Assembly (NCBI GenBank): GCA_937967645.1
Contig: CALBTT010000184.1
Coordinates: 4,297-68,296 of the forward strand
Source of the DNA: an uncultured Zoogloea sp.
GTDB lineage: Bacteria; Pseudomonadota; Gammaproteobacteria; Burkholderiales; Rhodocyclaceae
Direction: 5' to 3'
DNA: 64,000 nt
A program made the position numbers and the translations under genes. This document shows positions 24,879 through 33,160 of the stretch, piece by piece (positions within the stretch are counted from its first letter, which is position 1; every line of letters begins with the position of its first letter). The notes below the pieces were generated by a model that ran no database searches, had not been told where the DNA came from, and saw only the letters and a list, made by a program, of their open reading frames with translations.

Positions 24879-26519
24879 ATGCAAGTCGCTTTGTTTTCTG
24901 GCACAAACTTTCACACATGCCTGATGCTTATCCTTGCAATCGTCACAACACCGTTGAACAGCCACGCCGATGACCTATGGAAGATTGCCCGGCCATTCGC
25001 CTCGAATCCGGAATGGCTAGGACTCCTGCACTACAAACCCGATGGACGCAACGATGCCTACCGCAGCGCAGCGGTCGGGCAAGACTTCTTTCTCGCTGAG
25101 GATGGGTCCACGAATCCGCTATCGGAGCTTACGAAAACACTGGAGCTCCTGACCGAAGGGTCAACGGCGGCCATCCACTTCGCCTGCTCTTATCCTGCAC
25201 GCTCCAAGTGGGTGTTGGAGAAATTAGGGACAGACAAGTGGATTGACTTCAGCCAATGCACCGAACTGCAGCGCTGGAAAGATGAAATCAATACAAGGGG
25301 GGCAACGCTTGTATTTGCATCGTCCTATAGCGGCAGTCCGTCCTCAATGTTCGGCCACACCTTATTGAGACTCGAGGGCAACCGGACTCCCCTGCTTTCA
25401 TACGCAGTAAATTTCGCCGCCCCCGTACCGTCTACCGACGGTCTGAGCTACCCGATCAAAGGGCTGACCGGCCAATACCTGGGTCGTTTTTCTGTCATGC
25501 CTTATTACCAGAAGATCAGGGAATATCAGCACATGGAGAAGCGCGATATATGGGAGTACAGCCTCTCCCTGAGCGATACCGAGCTGGAGCGGCTGACTGA
25601 TCATATATGGGAGCTGAGAGATGTTGGCTTCCCGTACTACTTCCTGGACGAGAACTGCGGATCGATGATGCTGGAGCTGCTCGGCATCCTTCGACCGAAC
25701 CTGACTCGAGGGCGGCCCCCAGGCCCTGCCGTCATTCCCCAGGAGACCTTACGAAAACTGACGAGCTCGCCATCATTGGTAGCTGGCGTTCATGAGGTCT
25801 CACGGCGTGGTGAGCTGATCCCGGCCACGGACTCATCGAAGAGCCCCCCGCATGATGGGCATGCATCTGCTTCTATTGATCTGAGCAGAGGCTGGATGCT
25901 ATCTGCTGGGAGGCAGCGAGAAATCACGGAAATTGCGGTAAGAGGAGGCTATCACGACGCGATGGATCCCCTCGAAGGCTATCCAAGGGGAGCCGAGATC
26001 AGTTTTCTTCGCGCAAGCCTCTACGCATTGAACGGTTCAATCACCTTGAGATCCGTGGACTTCTTCCAAATCCAGTCCACTCAGGCAAACGGCGGGGGAG
26101 CGCTGACCAACGCATGGCGCGGAGGAGTTTCCCTATCGCGAGAACACGTGCCCGACTCCCTCAAGAATGACTCCCTGAGTCTGCAGGGCCACTATGGAGC
26201 GGGCTATTCGAAAAAGATTGGCTCCTTTGTCACGTATGGGCTACTCGATCTTCACGTTGCGGGGGCCACCGGGTTCTTAAACGCCGGGGCCGGCCCAAGG
26301 CTTGGATTTTCGTACAAGGAAAGCTCCGGAAGCTCCCTAGCTGGCGCAGCCTCAAGAGTGGGATTCACGAATGGATCAGGCAGCGTCACCGAAATCGAAC
26401 TTCTTCTCGGAAAAAAAATAAGCAAGGACATCACCTTCATGGCAAGCGCAGTGCAGCGTGATGGCCGCTCATTTGAAAGCAAGCGAACATTCAGCGTCGG
26501 GCTCAGGCTCTACTTTTGA
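24879..26519 (+). CDS. DUF4105 / Lnb N-terminal periplasmic-domain protein
   Basis: 546 residues. A signal-like hydrophobic segment (about 10-30, ending NSHA) leads to a DUF4105 domain (about 80-280) with the family marks SSMFGHTLLRLE and LDENCGSMMLELL; the FGH and NC residues resemble the His/Cys sites of NlpC/P60-like folds, by my reading. The C-terminal 200 residues alternate in a beta-barrel-like pattern and end in LRLYF, suggesting outer-membrane insertion. No Shine-Dalgarno is evident; ATG at 24924 is another start. Lower GC than neighbours. Function unknown. Confidence 0.8.
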   Translation: MQVALFSGTNFHTCLMLILAIVTTPLNSHADDLWKIARPFASNPEWLGLLHYKPDGRNDAYRSAAVGQDFFLAEDGSTNPLSELTKTLELLTEGSTAAIHFACSYPARSKWVLEKLGTDKWIDFSQCTELQRWKDEINTRGATLVFASSYSGSPSSMFGHTLLRLEGNRTPLLSYAVNFAAPVPSTDGLSYPIKGLTGQYLGRFSVMPYYQKIREYQHMEKRDIWEYSLSLSDTELERLTDHIWELRDVGFPYYFLDENCGSMMLELLGILRPNLTRGRPPGPAVIPQETLRKLTSSPSLVAGVHEVSRRGELIPATDSSKSPPHDGHASASIDLSRGWMLSAGRQREITEIAVRGGYHDAMDPLEGYPRGAEISFLRASLYALNGSITLRSVDFFQIQSTQANGGGALTNAWRGGVSLSREHVPDSLKNDSLSLQGHYGAGYSKKIGSFVTYGLLDLHVAGATGFLNAGAGPRLGFSYKESSGSSLAGAASRVGFTNGSGSVTEIELLLGKKISKDITFMASAVQRDGRSFESKRTFSVGLRLYF

Positions 26520-26684
26520 CCATGCCGATATCAGGACCTGCAAATGCCATGACTCGTGCCACATTGGATGATCGACCGATCCGCAGCGAACAGCCCCCAA
26601 GACCAGTCAAATCACGGACACAGTCCGGATGGATCAGATCCGGACCCATAACCGGCAGGAGGCCACATCGCGGGCCAACCCACC

Positions 26685-27485
26685 TCAATAGCTCCCTCCC
26701 GGGACATTCACCTCTCCCCCGGTCTTGTAGGCCGTCGCCAGGCTGGTGGTGGCGGCCGCCAGCAGCATCGAGTCGACTCCCACCGCGATGAAGCGGGCGC
26801 CCGCCTCCCGGTAGCGGCGCACCAGCGCCGGATCGCCGCACAACACACCACCGGCCTTGCCGGCCCGGGCCACGCGGGCCAGACCGTCCTCGATCATGGC
26901 CACGATGTCCGGATGGTTAGGCTCGCCGAGCAGATCGAAGGACGCCGCCAGGTCGGCCGCACCAAAGAACACCCCGTCCACGCCATCCACCGCCAGGATG
27001 GCATCCAGCGCCTCCATGCCGTTACGGGTTTCGACCTGTACCAGCAGACACATGGCGTCGTTGGCACGTTCGGCATAGTCACCGATGCGGCCCCAGCGGG
27101 ACGCCCGGGCGATCGAACTGCCCACCCCTCGAATGCCCTGGGGCGGGTAGCGCATGGCCTGCACCAGGTGGGCAGCCTGCTCGGCGGACTCGACCATCGG
27201 GATCAGCAGGGTCTGCACGCCGGTCTCGAGCAATTGCTTGATGAGGACATGGTCGCCCTGGGGCGGGCGCACCACCGGCTGGGAGGGATAGGGGGCGATG
27301 GCCTGCAGCTGGGCAAAGATGGTGCGCAGGTCGTTGGGACCGTGCTCCGCATCGATCAGCAGCCAGTCGAAACCAGCCCCGGCGCAGATCTCGGCGCTGA
27401 AGGTTTCCGACAGGCCCAGCCACAGCCCGTATTGCAGTTCTCCGGCAAGCAGGCGCTGCTTGAACAGGTTGTCCGGCATTTCCAT
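26685..27485 (-). CDS. hpaI: HpaI-type 2-oxo acid aldolase
   Basis: 266 residues, HpcH/HpaI class II aldolase. Key sites: His48 in DAEHGPND, Arg73 in VVRPP, metal ligands Glu152 (VQVETRNG) and Asp178 (FGAADLAAS). HpaI cleaves 4-hydroxy-2-oxoheptane-1,7-dioate to pyruvate and succinic semialdehyde; homologs also act on related hydroxy-oxo acids. ATG 27485 with AAGGAG upstream. The remaining hpa genes are absent, so it may serve another pathway. Confidence 0.88.
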   Translation of the reverse strand: MEMPDNLFKQRLLAGELQYGLWLGLSETFSAEICAGAGFDWLLIDAEHGPNDLRTIFAQLQAIAPYPSQPVVRPPQGDHVLIKQLLETGVQTLLIPMVESAEQAAHLVQAMRYPPQGIRGVGSSIARASRWGRIGDYAERANDAMCLLVQVETRNGMEALDAILAVDGVDGVFFGAADLAASFDLLGEPNHPDIVAMIEDGLARVARAGKAGGVLCGDPALVRRYREAGARFIAVGVDSMLLAAATTSLATAYKTGGEVNVPGGSY

Positions 27486-27677
27486 GGTGATGACTCCTTG
27501 TTTCTGGTGGGACGCATAGCGCGAGGCTATCATCGAAATCTGCGTGATGTGGAAAACCGGGGACAAGCCCCACGGACGACTATTTGCCTGGCGGAAACAG
27601 TGAAGCTTCCGACGGCCGTTTATCCCGCCTGGGGGCATCGCTAGAATGCTCGCCCCTGTCTTTACGCCGAGCTTACT

Positions 27678-28607
27678 TTGCTGACCATCCTGAGCATCAC
27701 CGGCCCCATCTTCATGCTCATCGCGATCGGCTTTGCCGCTGTGCGCCACGGCCTGCTCAGCCGCGCGGAGATGCGCCCCCTGGGCGTCTTCGTGATCCAC
27801 GTCGCCCTGCCCGCCCTGTTTTTCAAATCCATGAGCGAGCGCAACCTGGCGGACGTGGTGGGCGGTCACCTGATGCTGGTCTATGTGCTCGGTTCCCTGC
27901 TCGCGGCCGGCCTGGGCCTCGCTGCCAGCTGCCTGCTGCGCCGACGCAGCCTCCAGGTCGGGGCCGTTCAGGCGCTGGGCATGGCCACCTCGAACAGCGC
28001 CTTCATCGGCTACCCCATCGCCCTGCAGCTCTTCGGCCCGTCGGCCGCCGGCGCCCTTGCCGTGTTCGCCCTGATCGAGTCGATGGTGATGATGCCCCTG
28101 ACCCTGACCCTCGCCGAAGCCGCCGGCGGCCAGGGCGGACGCTGGACACAGGTGCTGGGAGAGGCCCTGCGCCGCCTGTCCCGCAACCCCTTCGTGCTGG
28201 CCATCGCCGGCGGCGCGGCCTGGTCGGCGATCGGCATTCCACTCCCTCAGCCCGTCGGCCGGATGATGGACATGCTGGCTGCAGCCTCGGCGCCGGTCGC
28301 CCTGTTCTGCATCGGCGGTACCCTGGCCGGGCTCAACATGCGCGGCATGCTGGGCGACATCAGCCTCATCGTCGCCGGCAAGCTGCTGCTCCACCCCCTG
28401 TGCATGTACCTGGTCCTGCTGGCCCTGCCCGCTGCGGATTCCCATATCGGCACCGCCGCGATCCTCAATGCGGCGATGCCGATGTTCAGTGTCTATCCCC
28501 TGCTGAGCCAGAAATTCGGCCAGGAAGGGGTCAGCGCCGCCGCCCTGGTGGGCGCCACCACCCTGTCCTTCTTCACCATCAGCGCGCTGCTGTGGGTGCT
28601 GCATTGA
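27678..28607 (+). CDS. AEC-family (auxin efflux carrier-like) permease
   Basis: 309 residues, ten predicted transmembrane helices in two halves, MLTILSITGPIFMLIAIGFA start and the internal SNSAFIGYPIALQLFG segment typical of AEC/malonate-type carriers. It moves an organic anion. Start is TTG 27678; no better ATG in frame before the first helix, and the ribosome site is weak. Divergent from hpaI. Confidence 0.85.
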   Translation: MLTILSITGPIFMLIAIGFAAVRHGLLSRAEMRPLGVFVIHVALPALFFKSMSERNLADVVGGHLMLVYVLGSLLAAGLGLAASCLLRRRSLQVGAVQALGMATSNSAFIGYPIALQLFGPSAAGALAVFALIESMVMMPLTLTLAEAAGGQGGRWTQVLGEALRRLSRNPFVLAIAGGAAWSAIGIPLPQPVGRMMDMLAAASAPVALFCIGGTLAGLNMRGMLGDISLIVAGKLLLHPLCMYLVLLALPAADSHIGTAAILNAAMPMFSVYPLLSQKFGQEGVSAAALVGATTLSFFTISALLWVLH

Positions 28608-28631
28608 GGCGGGGAGAGCGTGTCGGGGGGC

Positions 28632-28700
28632 TGTAGGGGCGGCTTCAGCCGCCCGCAGGTGCTTGATCGGAGTCCGCGGGCGGCTGAAGCCGCCCCTACA
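28632..28700. repeat. REPIN-like inverted pair, copy 2
   Basis: The same 23-base arms as copy 1, with a 23-base centre, filling most of the gap between the convergent AEC and quinone reductase genes. Confidence 0.9.
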
Positions 28701-28717
28701 CCGTCCCCACACCGACC

Positions 28718-29416
28718 CTACAGCGGCCGGAGGGTCTCGTCGAAATCGTCCAGCGACGGGAAGCGCAGTGGTTCGAGCCGATCCAGGTCCTGCAGGTGCC
28801 GGCCATAGCCTTCGAGGATGCTGCGCCGCTCCGCTTCCTCCAGGTAGGGCACATGGAAGGCCACGTAGGGCGGCAGCACGCGCAGGCCGACATAGGCGAG
28901 CATGCCGCGCAGGATCGGCTGGAGCATCACCTCCAGCTCGCCATGCACCGCACCAAGGCCGAACATGTGGGCCTGCCCGCCGAGGGAAATGGCCAGCATC
29001 GCTGACTTGCCCTTCAGACCGCCCCGGTCGTAGATGCGCCGGCCGCCGTAGCACAGGCCGGAGATGAAGACCCGATCGATCCAGCCCTTCATGATGGCCG
29101 GCATGCCGTACCAGTAGATCGGGAAGTTGAAGATGATCAGGTCGGCCCATTTCACCTTGTCCACCTCGGCCGCGATGTCCGGCGCCAGGGCGCCCTTGCC
29201 GTAGGCATGGCGCTGCTCCAGCGCGTACACCAGGTAATCGGGGTTGGCCCGTTCGCTGAAATCCGCGGCGCTGGCCACCGGATTGAAGCCCATCGCATAC
29301 AGGTCGGACACCTGCACCGCATGCCCCGCCGCTTCGAGGGTGCGCTCCGACAAGTCCTTCATGGCTGCATTGAAGGAGCGCGGCTCGTTGTGGGCGAAGA
29401 CGATCAATACGTTCAT
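28718..29416 (-). CDS. Flavodoxin-fold NAD(P)H:quinone oxidoreductase
   Basis: 232 residues. FMN/FAD-binding flavodoxin-like fold of the NQO1/MdaB/KefF group: VLIVFAHNEPRSFN at the start, FNFPIYWYGMPAIMKGWIDR (about 105-125), AISLGGQAHMFG. It would reduce quinones by two electrons, useful against quinones formed from catechol. ATG 29416; stands just after the terminator of the meta operon, so it needs its own promoter. Confidence 0.85.
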   Translation of the reverse strand: MNVLIVFAHNEPRSFNAAMKDLSERTLEAAGHAVQVSDLYAMGFNPVASAADFSERANPDYLVYALEQRHAYGKGALAPDIAAEVDKVKWADLIIFNFPIYWYGMPAIMKGWIDRVFISGLCYGGRRIYDRGGLKGKSAMLAISLGGQAHMFGLGAVHGELEVMLQPILRGMLAYVGLRVLPPYVAFHVPYLEEAERRSILEGYGRHLQDLDRLEPLRFPSLDDFDETLRPL

Positions 29417-29455
29417 GTGTGTAACCCCGGACGCCAGGACGCCGCGCGCCTGGTT

Positions 29456-29493
29456 AAAAAAAACCCCTTCGCGACGCCGCCGTAGCGAAGGGG
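29456..29493 (-). terminator. Rho-independent terminator of the meta-pathway operon
   Basis: CCCCTTCGC (29464-29472) and GCGAAGGGG (29485-29493) pair exactly; on the minus strand eight T residues follow (29456-29463). It lies 75 bases after the tautomerase gene, the last gene of the 36.4-29.6 kb operon. Confidence 0.9.
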
Positions 29494-29567
29494 CCAAGAT
29501 ACGACCGACTATCCGGAGAGGAGAGGGAGGGTGTCGGTCGAGGGAGTAAACCTAGGGTGAAGCGGCC

Positions 29568-29993
29568 TCAGTCGGCGGCGGCGGCGCGGGCGCGGGCTTC
29601 GACCTCGTCCTTGCGCACCACACTGGCCGGCACGCCGGCGATGGCCCAGTCCTCGGGCGGTACGCGTCGGCAGCAGCCGCGGATCAGCTCACGCTGCACG
29701 CCCAGGCACTCCACCAGCAGGTCGGTGAAGCCGGCCAGCAGGCGGTGGCGGTCCTCCAGGGCGCGCCCCTCCAGCACGATGCAGTCGAACCAGGGCGCAT
29801 GCAGCCCGTTGCGGGACACCAGCTCGCCCCCCACGGCAAACTGGCCGGGCCGATGTGGCGTGATGAAGGCACGGATGCGCTCCATGGGCGCCTTGAGCAC
29901 TTCCGCGTAGAGCTTGCAGGCCGCGACGAGCAGGGCTTCGTCCTGCTCCGGGGTGGTCAGGCCTTCGACCAGGTGGAAATTGACGATGGGCAT
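29568..29993 (-). CDS. Tautomerase-family protein, fused-length (about 140 residues)
   Basis: 141 residues beginning Met-Pro-Ile-Val, so Pro1 is free after Met removal, as required in the 4-oxalocrotonate tautomerase superfamily. The length is double that of DmpI, like cis-CaaD/Cg10062 and MSAD, which are fused double-module trimers. RIRAFITPHRPGQF follows the first module. It is the last gene of the meta-pathway operon, 14 bases after the short-chain dehydrogenase. The exact reaction is unknown; a ring-cleavage product isomerase or hydratase is plausible. Confidence 0.75.
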   Translation of the reverse strand: MPIVNFHLVEGLTTPEQDEALLVAACKLYAEVLKAPMERIRAFITPHRPGQFAVGGELVSRNGLHAPWFDCIVLEGRALEDRHRLLAGFTDLLVECLGVQRELIRGCCRRVPPEDWAIAGVPASVVRKDEVEARARAAAAD

Positions 29994-30007
29994 GGTGCTA
30001 CCTCCGG

Positions 30008-30763
30008 TCAGGGCAGGCCGCGGCGGCGGCCGGAGTCGAGCATCAGGCTGGAGCCGGTCATGGCGTCCGCCTCGGGGGCCAGCAGGACCGACACGGCCCA
30101 GGCCACCTGCTCGGGAGTGGTGAAGCGGCCGATGGAGGACTCCTCCAGCATCTCGCCCAGCACGGCCTCCACGGTGATGCCGCGCTGGGCGGCCCGGTCG
30201 GCGGCCACCCGGCGCAGGCGCTCGGTGTCGGCGGGGCCGGGGGCGATCAGGTGGGCGGTGACGCCACGCGGCCCGTAGGCCAGACTGAGCTGACGCACCA
30301 CGTTCACCAGGGCCGCATTGGCGACCCCCGCCGAGGCCGCGTAGGCGGTCGGCTCAAAGCCGTAATGGCCGCCAATGGCGACGATGCGCGAGCCCGCCGA
30401 GAGCAGGCCATCCACCGCCCGGCACAGGCGCAGCAGGCCCCCCACCTTGATGTTCACCGCGTCCACCATGGTCGCCGTGGGCGCCGTCAGGATGCCACCC
30501 GCCACCCCGACGCCGGGCCCGTGCACCACCATCCGCACCGGCCGGTCCACCGCCCCGGAGATGGCCTGGATGGCCGAATCCGAGGAAATGTCCGCGGCAC
30601 AGGCGATCAGGCCCGGCACCCGCTCACGCAGGGCGGCCAGTGCATCGGTGCTGCGCGCCACCGCCACCACCCCCAGCCCGGCCGCGGCCAGACGGTCGAC
30701 CATGGCATTGCCGAAGGCTCCGGTGGCGCCCACCACCACGGCCAGTTCTTCAGGTTCCTGCAT
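30008..30763 (-). CDS. Short-chain dehydrogenase/reductase-like protein lacking catalytic residues
   Basis: 251 residues with an SDR fold: Rossmann motif VGATGAFGNA (11-20) and Asp59 after the fourth strand (ADIS). The Tyr of the YxxxK motif is Tyr141, but the residue four later is Ala145 (YAASA), and the usual Ser about 13 residues before Tyr is absent (IVAIGGHYGFEPTAY). It therefore lacks two of three classical catalytic residues. It sits between dmpG and the tautomerase in the operon. It may be non-catalytic or use another chemistry. Confidence 0.8.
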   Translation of the reverse strand: MQEPEELAVVVGATGAFGNAMVDRLAAAGLGVVAVARSTDALAALRERVPGLIACAADISSDSAIQAISGAVDRPVRMVVHGPGVGVAGGILTAPTATMVDAVNIKVGGLLRLCRAVDGLLSAGSRIVAIGGHYGFEPTAYAASAGVANAALVNVVRQLSLAYGPRGVTAHLIAPGPADTERLRRVAADRAAQRGITVEAVLGEMLEESSIGRFTTPEQVAWAVSVLLAPEADAMTGSSLMLDSGRRRGLP

Positions 30764-30799
30764 GCTGTCTCCTTGTTATGTGTCCGCCCTGCCCCCGGC

Positions 30800-31843
30800 T
30801 CAGGCGGCGGCGCCCTGCAGCAGGCCGCGCTCCCGGGCCATGGTCATGGCGGTGTCCATGATCATGTCTTCCTGGCCGCCGATCATCTTCTTGCGGCCCA
30901 GTTCCACGAGGATATCCCGGGCCGGCACACCAAAGCGCTCGGCGGCCCGCTTGGAGTGGAGCAGGAAGGTGGAATAGACACCGGCGAAGCCGAGGGTCAG
31001 GGACTCCCGATCCACCCGCACGATGTGCTCCATCATCGGCACGATGATCTCTTCGGCCATGTCCATCAGCTTGAAGAGATCCACCCCGGTGTCGATACCC
31101 ATCCGCTCGCACACCGCGGCGAAGACCTCCAGCGGGGTGTTGCCGGCCCCGGCCCCCAGCCCACCGACCGATCCGTCGATGCGGGTCGCCCCGGCCTCGA
31201 TGGCGGCGATCGAGTTGGCGATGCCCATGCCCAGATTGTGATGGCCGTGGAAACCGATCTCGGTCTCGGGCTTGAGCACCTCGCGCAAGGCCTGGACGCG
31301 GGCGATCACATCGGCGGGCAGCATGTAGCCGGCCGAGTCCGTCACGTACACCGTCTGGGCGCCGTAGCTCTCCATCAGCTTGCCCTGCTGGGCCACCCCG
31401 GCGGGGTCGTTGAGGTGGGCCATCATCAGGAAGCCGGTGGTGTCCATGCCCAGCTTGCGGGCAAAGGCGATGTGCTGGGGGGCCGTGTCGGCCTCGGTGC
31501 AGTGAGTCGCCACGTGCACGCTGCGGGCGCCGCAGTCATAGGCGGACTGCAGCTCGCGCATGGTGCCGAGGCCCGGGATCAGCAGCACCGACACCTTGGC
31601 CTGCGTCATCTTCGAGGCCACCGCGGAGATGTAGTCCTCGTTGCTGTGGGGGGCGAAGCCGTGCTGCAGGGAGTTGCCGCCCAGGCCGGCGCCGTGGGTC
31701 ACCTGAATGTAGGGCATGCCCGCCGCGTCGAGGGCGGTGGCCACCTTGACCATCTGGTCGATGCTGATCTGCTCGCGCTTGGCGTGCATCCCGTCACGCA
31801 GGCACATGTCGTGCAGGATGATTTTCTTGCCTTTGAGATTCAT
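30800..31843 (-). CDS. dmpG: 4-hydroxy-2-oxovalerate aldolase
   Basis: 347 residues, DmpG/BphI. The TIM-barrel N-terminus has LRDGMHAK (Arg16-Asp17 and His20 of the active site) and the metal-binding HGHHN motif; the C-terminal helical part forms the channel to DmpF. It splits 4-hydroxy-2-oxovalerate to pyruvate and acetaldehyde. GGAGA precedes the ATG. A REPIN copy separates it from dmpF. Confidence 0.95.
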   Translation of the reverse strand: MNLKGKKIILHDMCLRDGMHAKREQISIDQMVKVATALDAAGMPYIQVTHGAGLGGNSLQHGFAPHSNEDYISAVASKMTQAKVSVLLIPGLGTMRELQSAYDCGARSVHVATHCTEADTAPQHIAFARKLGMDTTGFLMMAHLNDPAGVAQQGKLMESYGAQTVYVTDSAGYMLPADVIARVQALREVLKPETEIGFHGHHNLGMGIANSIAAIEAGATRIDGSVGGLGAGAGNTPLEVFAAVCERMGIDTGVDLFKLMDMAEEIIVPMMEHIVRVDRESLTLGFAGVYSTFLLHSKRAAERFGVPARDILVELGRKKMIGGQEDMIMDTAMTMARERGLLQGAAA

Positions 31844-31912
31844 GGGGTTCTCCGTATCTCCGTATTTTTGATGAATCCGGACGCACTGGGGCTTGAGGGA
31901 TCGGTAGGGATT

Positions 31913-31982
31913 TGTAGGGGCGGCTTCAGCCGCCCACAGGTGCCAGATCGGAAGTCCGCGGGTGGCTGAAGCCGCCCCTACA
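31913..31982. repeat. REPIN-like inverted pair, copy 3 (inside the operon)
   Basis: Arms as in copy 1, with two base changes in the inner ends (GCCCACAGG and GGGTGGCTG). It lies in the 163-base gap between dmpF and dmpG in the meta-pathway transcript. Confidence 0.88.
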
Positions 31983-32006
31983 GGCCCCTACAGGGCCCTG
32001 CAAGGC

Positions 32007-32921
32007 CTACGCTGGTTCCACGGCGCGCAGCGTGATGCGGCCGGCGAGGATCTCCTCGGCGAACATCTCGGCGGTGCGGGTGGCGGCGGCGGTCATGATG
32101 TCCAGGTTGCCGGCGTACTTGGGCAGGTAGTCGCCCAGCCCGGCCACTTCCATGAAGACCTGCACCTTGTTGGCGTCGTAGACCGGGCCATTGACCAGAC
32201 GGTAGCCCGGCACGTACTTCTGCACCTCCTTGATCATCTGCAGGATGGACGCGGTGATGCGGGCCTGGTCCGGCGCGTCGTCGGTGAGGCAGGAGATCGT
32301 GTTGCGCATGATCATCGGCGGCTCGGCCGGGTTGATGATGGCCAGGGCCTTGCCCTTGCGCGCGCCACCCACCTTTTCGATGGCGCCGGAGGTGGTGTAG
32401 GTGAATTCGTCCAGGTTGGCGCGGGTGCCCGGGCCGACCGACTTGGAGGCCAGGCTGGCGACGATCTCGGCGTAGGCCACGCTCTGGATGCTCGACACCG
32501 CGCTGACGATGGGAATGGTCGCCTGGCCGGCGCAGGAGATCATGTTGACGTTCATCTCCACTTTGTCGGCATGCTGGCGCAGGTTCACCGGCGGGACACA
32601 GAGGGGCCCGATGGCGGCCGGGGTCAGGTCGATCATCATCACCCCCAGCTCGTTGAGCTTGCGGCTGTTCTCCGCGTGCACATAGGCGCTGGTGGCGTCG
32701 AAGGCGATCTGGATGTTGTCGGCCAGCACGTGCGGCAGCAGGCCATCGACCCCGTCGGCAGTGGTCTTGAGGCCCATCTCGCGGGCCCGGGCGAGGCCCT
32801 CGGAGGCGGGGTCGATGCCCACCATCCATGCCGGTTCGAGCACCGGGCTGCGCTGGATCTTGTAGATCAGGTCGGTGCCGATGTTGCCCGAACCGATCAG
32901 GGCGCAACGGATCTTCTTCAT
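32007..32921 (-). CDS. dmpF: Acetaldehyde dehydrogenase (acylating)
   Basis: 304 residues. Rossmann motif IGSGNIGTDL (9-18) and catalytic Cys about 128 in NMISCAGQAT. It converts channelled acetaldehyde with CoA and NAD+ to acetyl-CoA, in a complex with DmpG. ATG 32921 overlaps the dmpI stop (ATGA). Confidence 0.95.
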   Translation of the reverse strand: MKKIRCALIGSGNIGTDLIYKIQRSPVLEPAWMVGIDPASEGLARAREMGLKTTADGVDGLLPHVLADNIQIAFDATSAYVHAENSRKLNELGVMMIDLTPAAIGPLCVPPVNLRQHADKVEMNVNMISCAGQATIPIVSAVSSIQSVAYAEIVASLASKSVGPGTRANLDEFTYTTSGAIEKVGGARKGKALAIINPAEPPMIMRNTISCLTDDAPDQARITASILQMIKEVQKYVPGYRLVNGPVYDANKVQVFMEVAGLGDYLPKYAGNLDIMTAAATRTAEMFAEEILAGRITLRAVEPA

Positions 32922-33133
32922 GCTGTTTTCTCCTGTGCCCGGGCGGCGGCGCGCTGGGCCATGGTCTGGCCGGCGACATAGAAGCCGTCGGTGGCGTGTT
33001 CGGTGATGAGGATGCGCACCGTGTCGGCGCTGCATTCGAGGCTGCGGGCCACGGCTTCGGTCACCGCCGCCGCCACCTTGTGCTTCTGCTCGGTGGTGCG
33101 GCCCACCATCATGTGCATTTCAATAATCGGCAT
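32918..33133 (-). CDS. dmpI: 2-hydroxymuconate (4-oxalocrotonate) tautomerase
   Basis: 71 residues beginning Met-Pro; Pro1 is the catalytic base. Slightly longer than the usual 62, with an Ala/Arg/Gln-rich tail. Isomerises 2-hydroxymuconate to 2-oxo-3-hexenedioate. Confidence 0.92.
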   Translation of the reverse strand: MPIIEMHMMVGRTTEQKHKVAAAVTEAVARSLECSADTVRILITEHATDGFYVAGQTMAQRAAARAQEKTA

Positions 33134-33160
33134 GGGGTCTCTCCACGGGGGGGTTTGGGA

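Noticed and set aside
26685..29150. An 821-residue aldolase fusion
   Set aside because: The extra N-terminal 555 residues are antisense to the AEC gene and quinone-reductase region; the true start at 27485 has a ribosome site.
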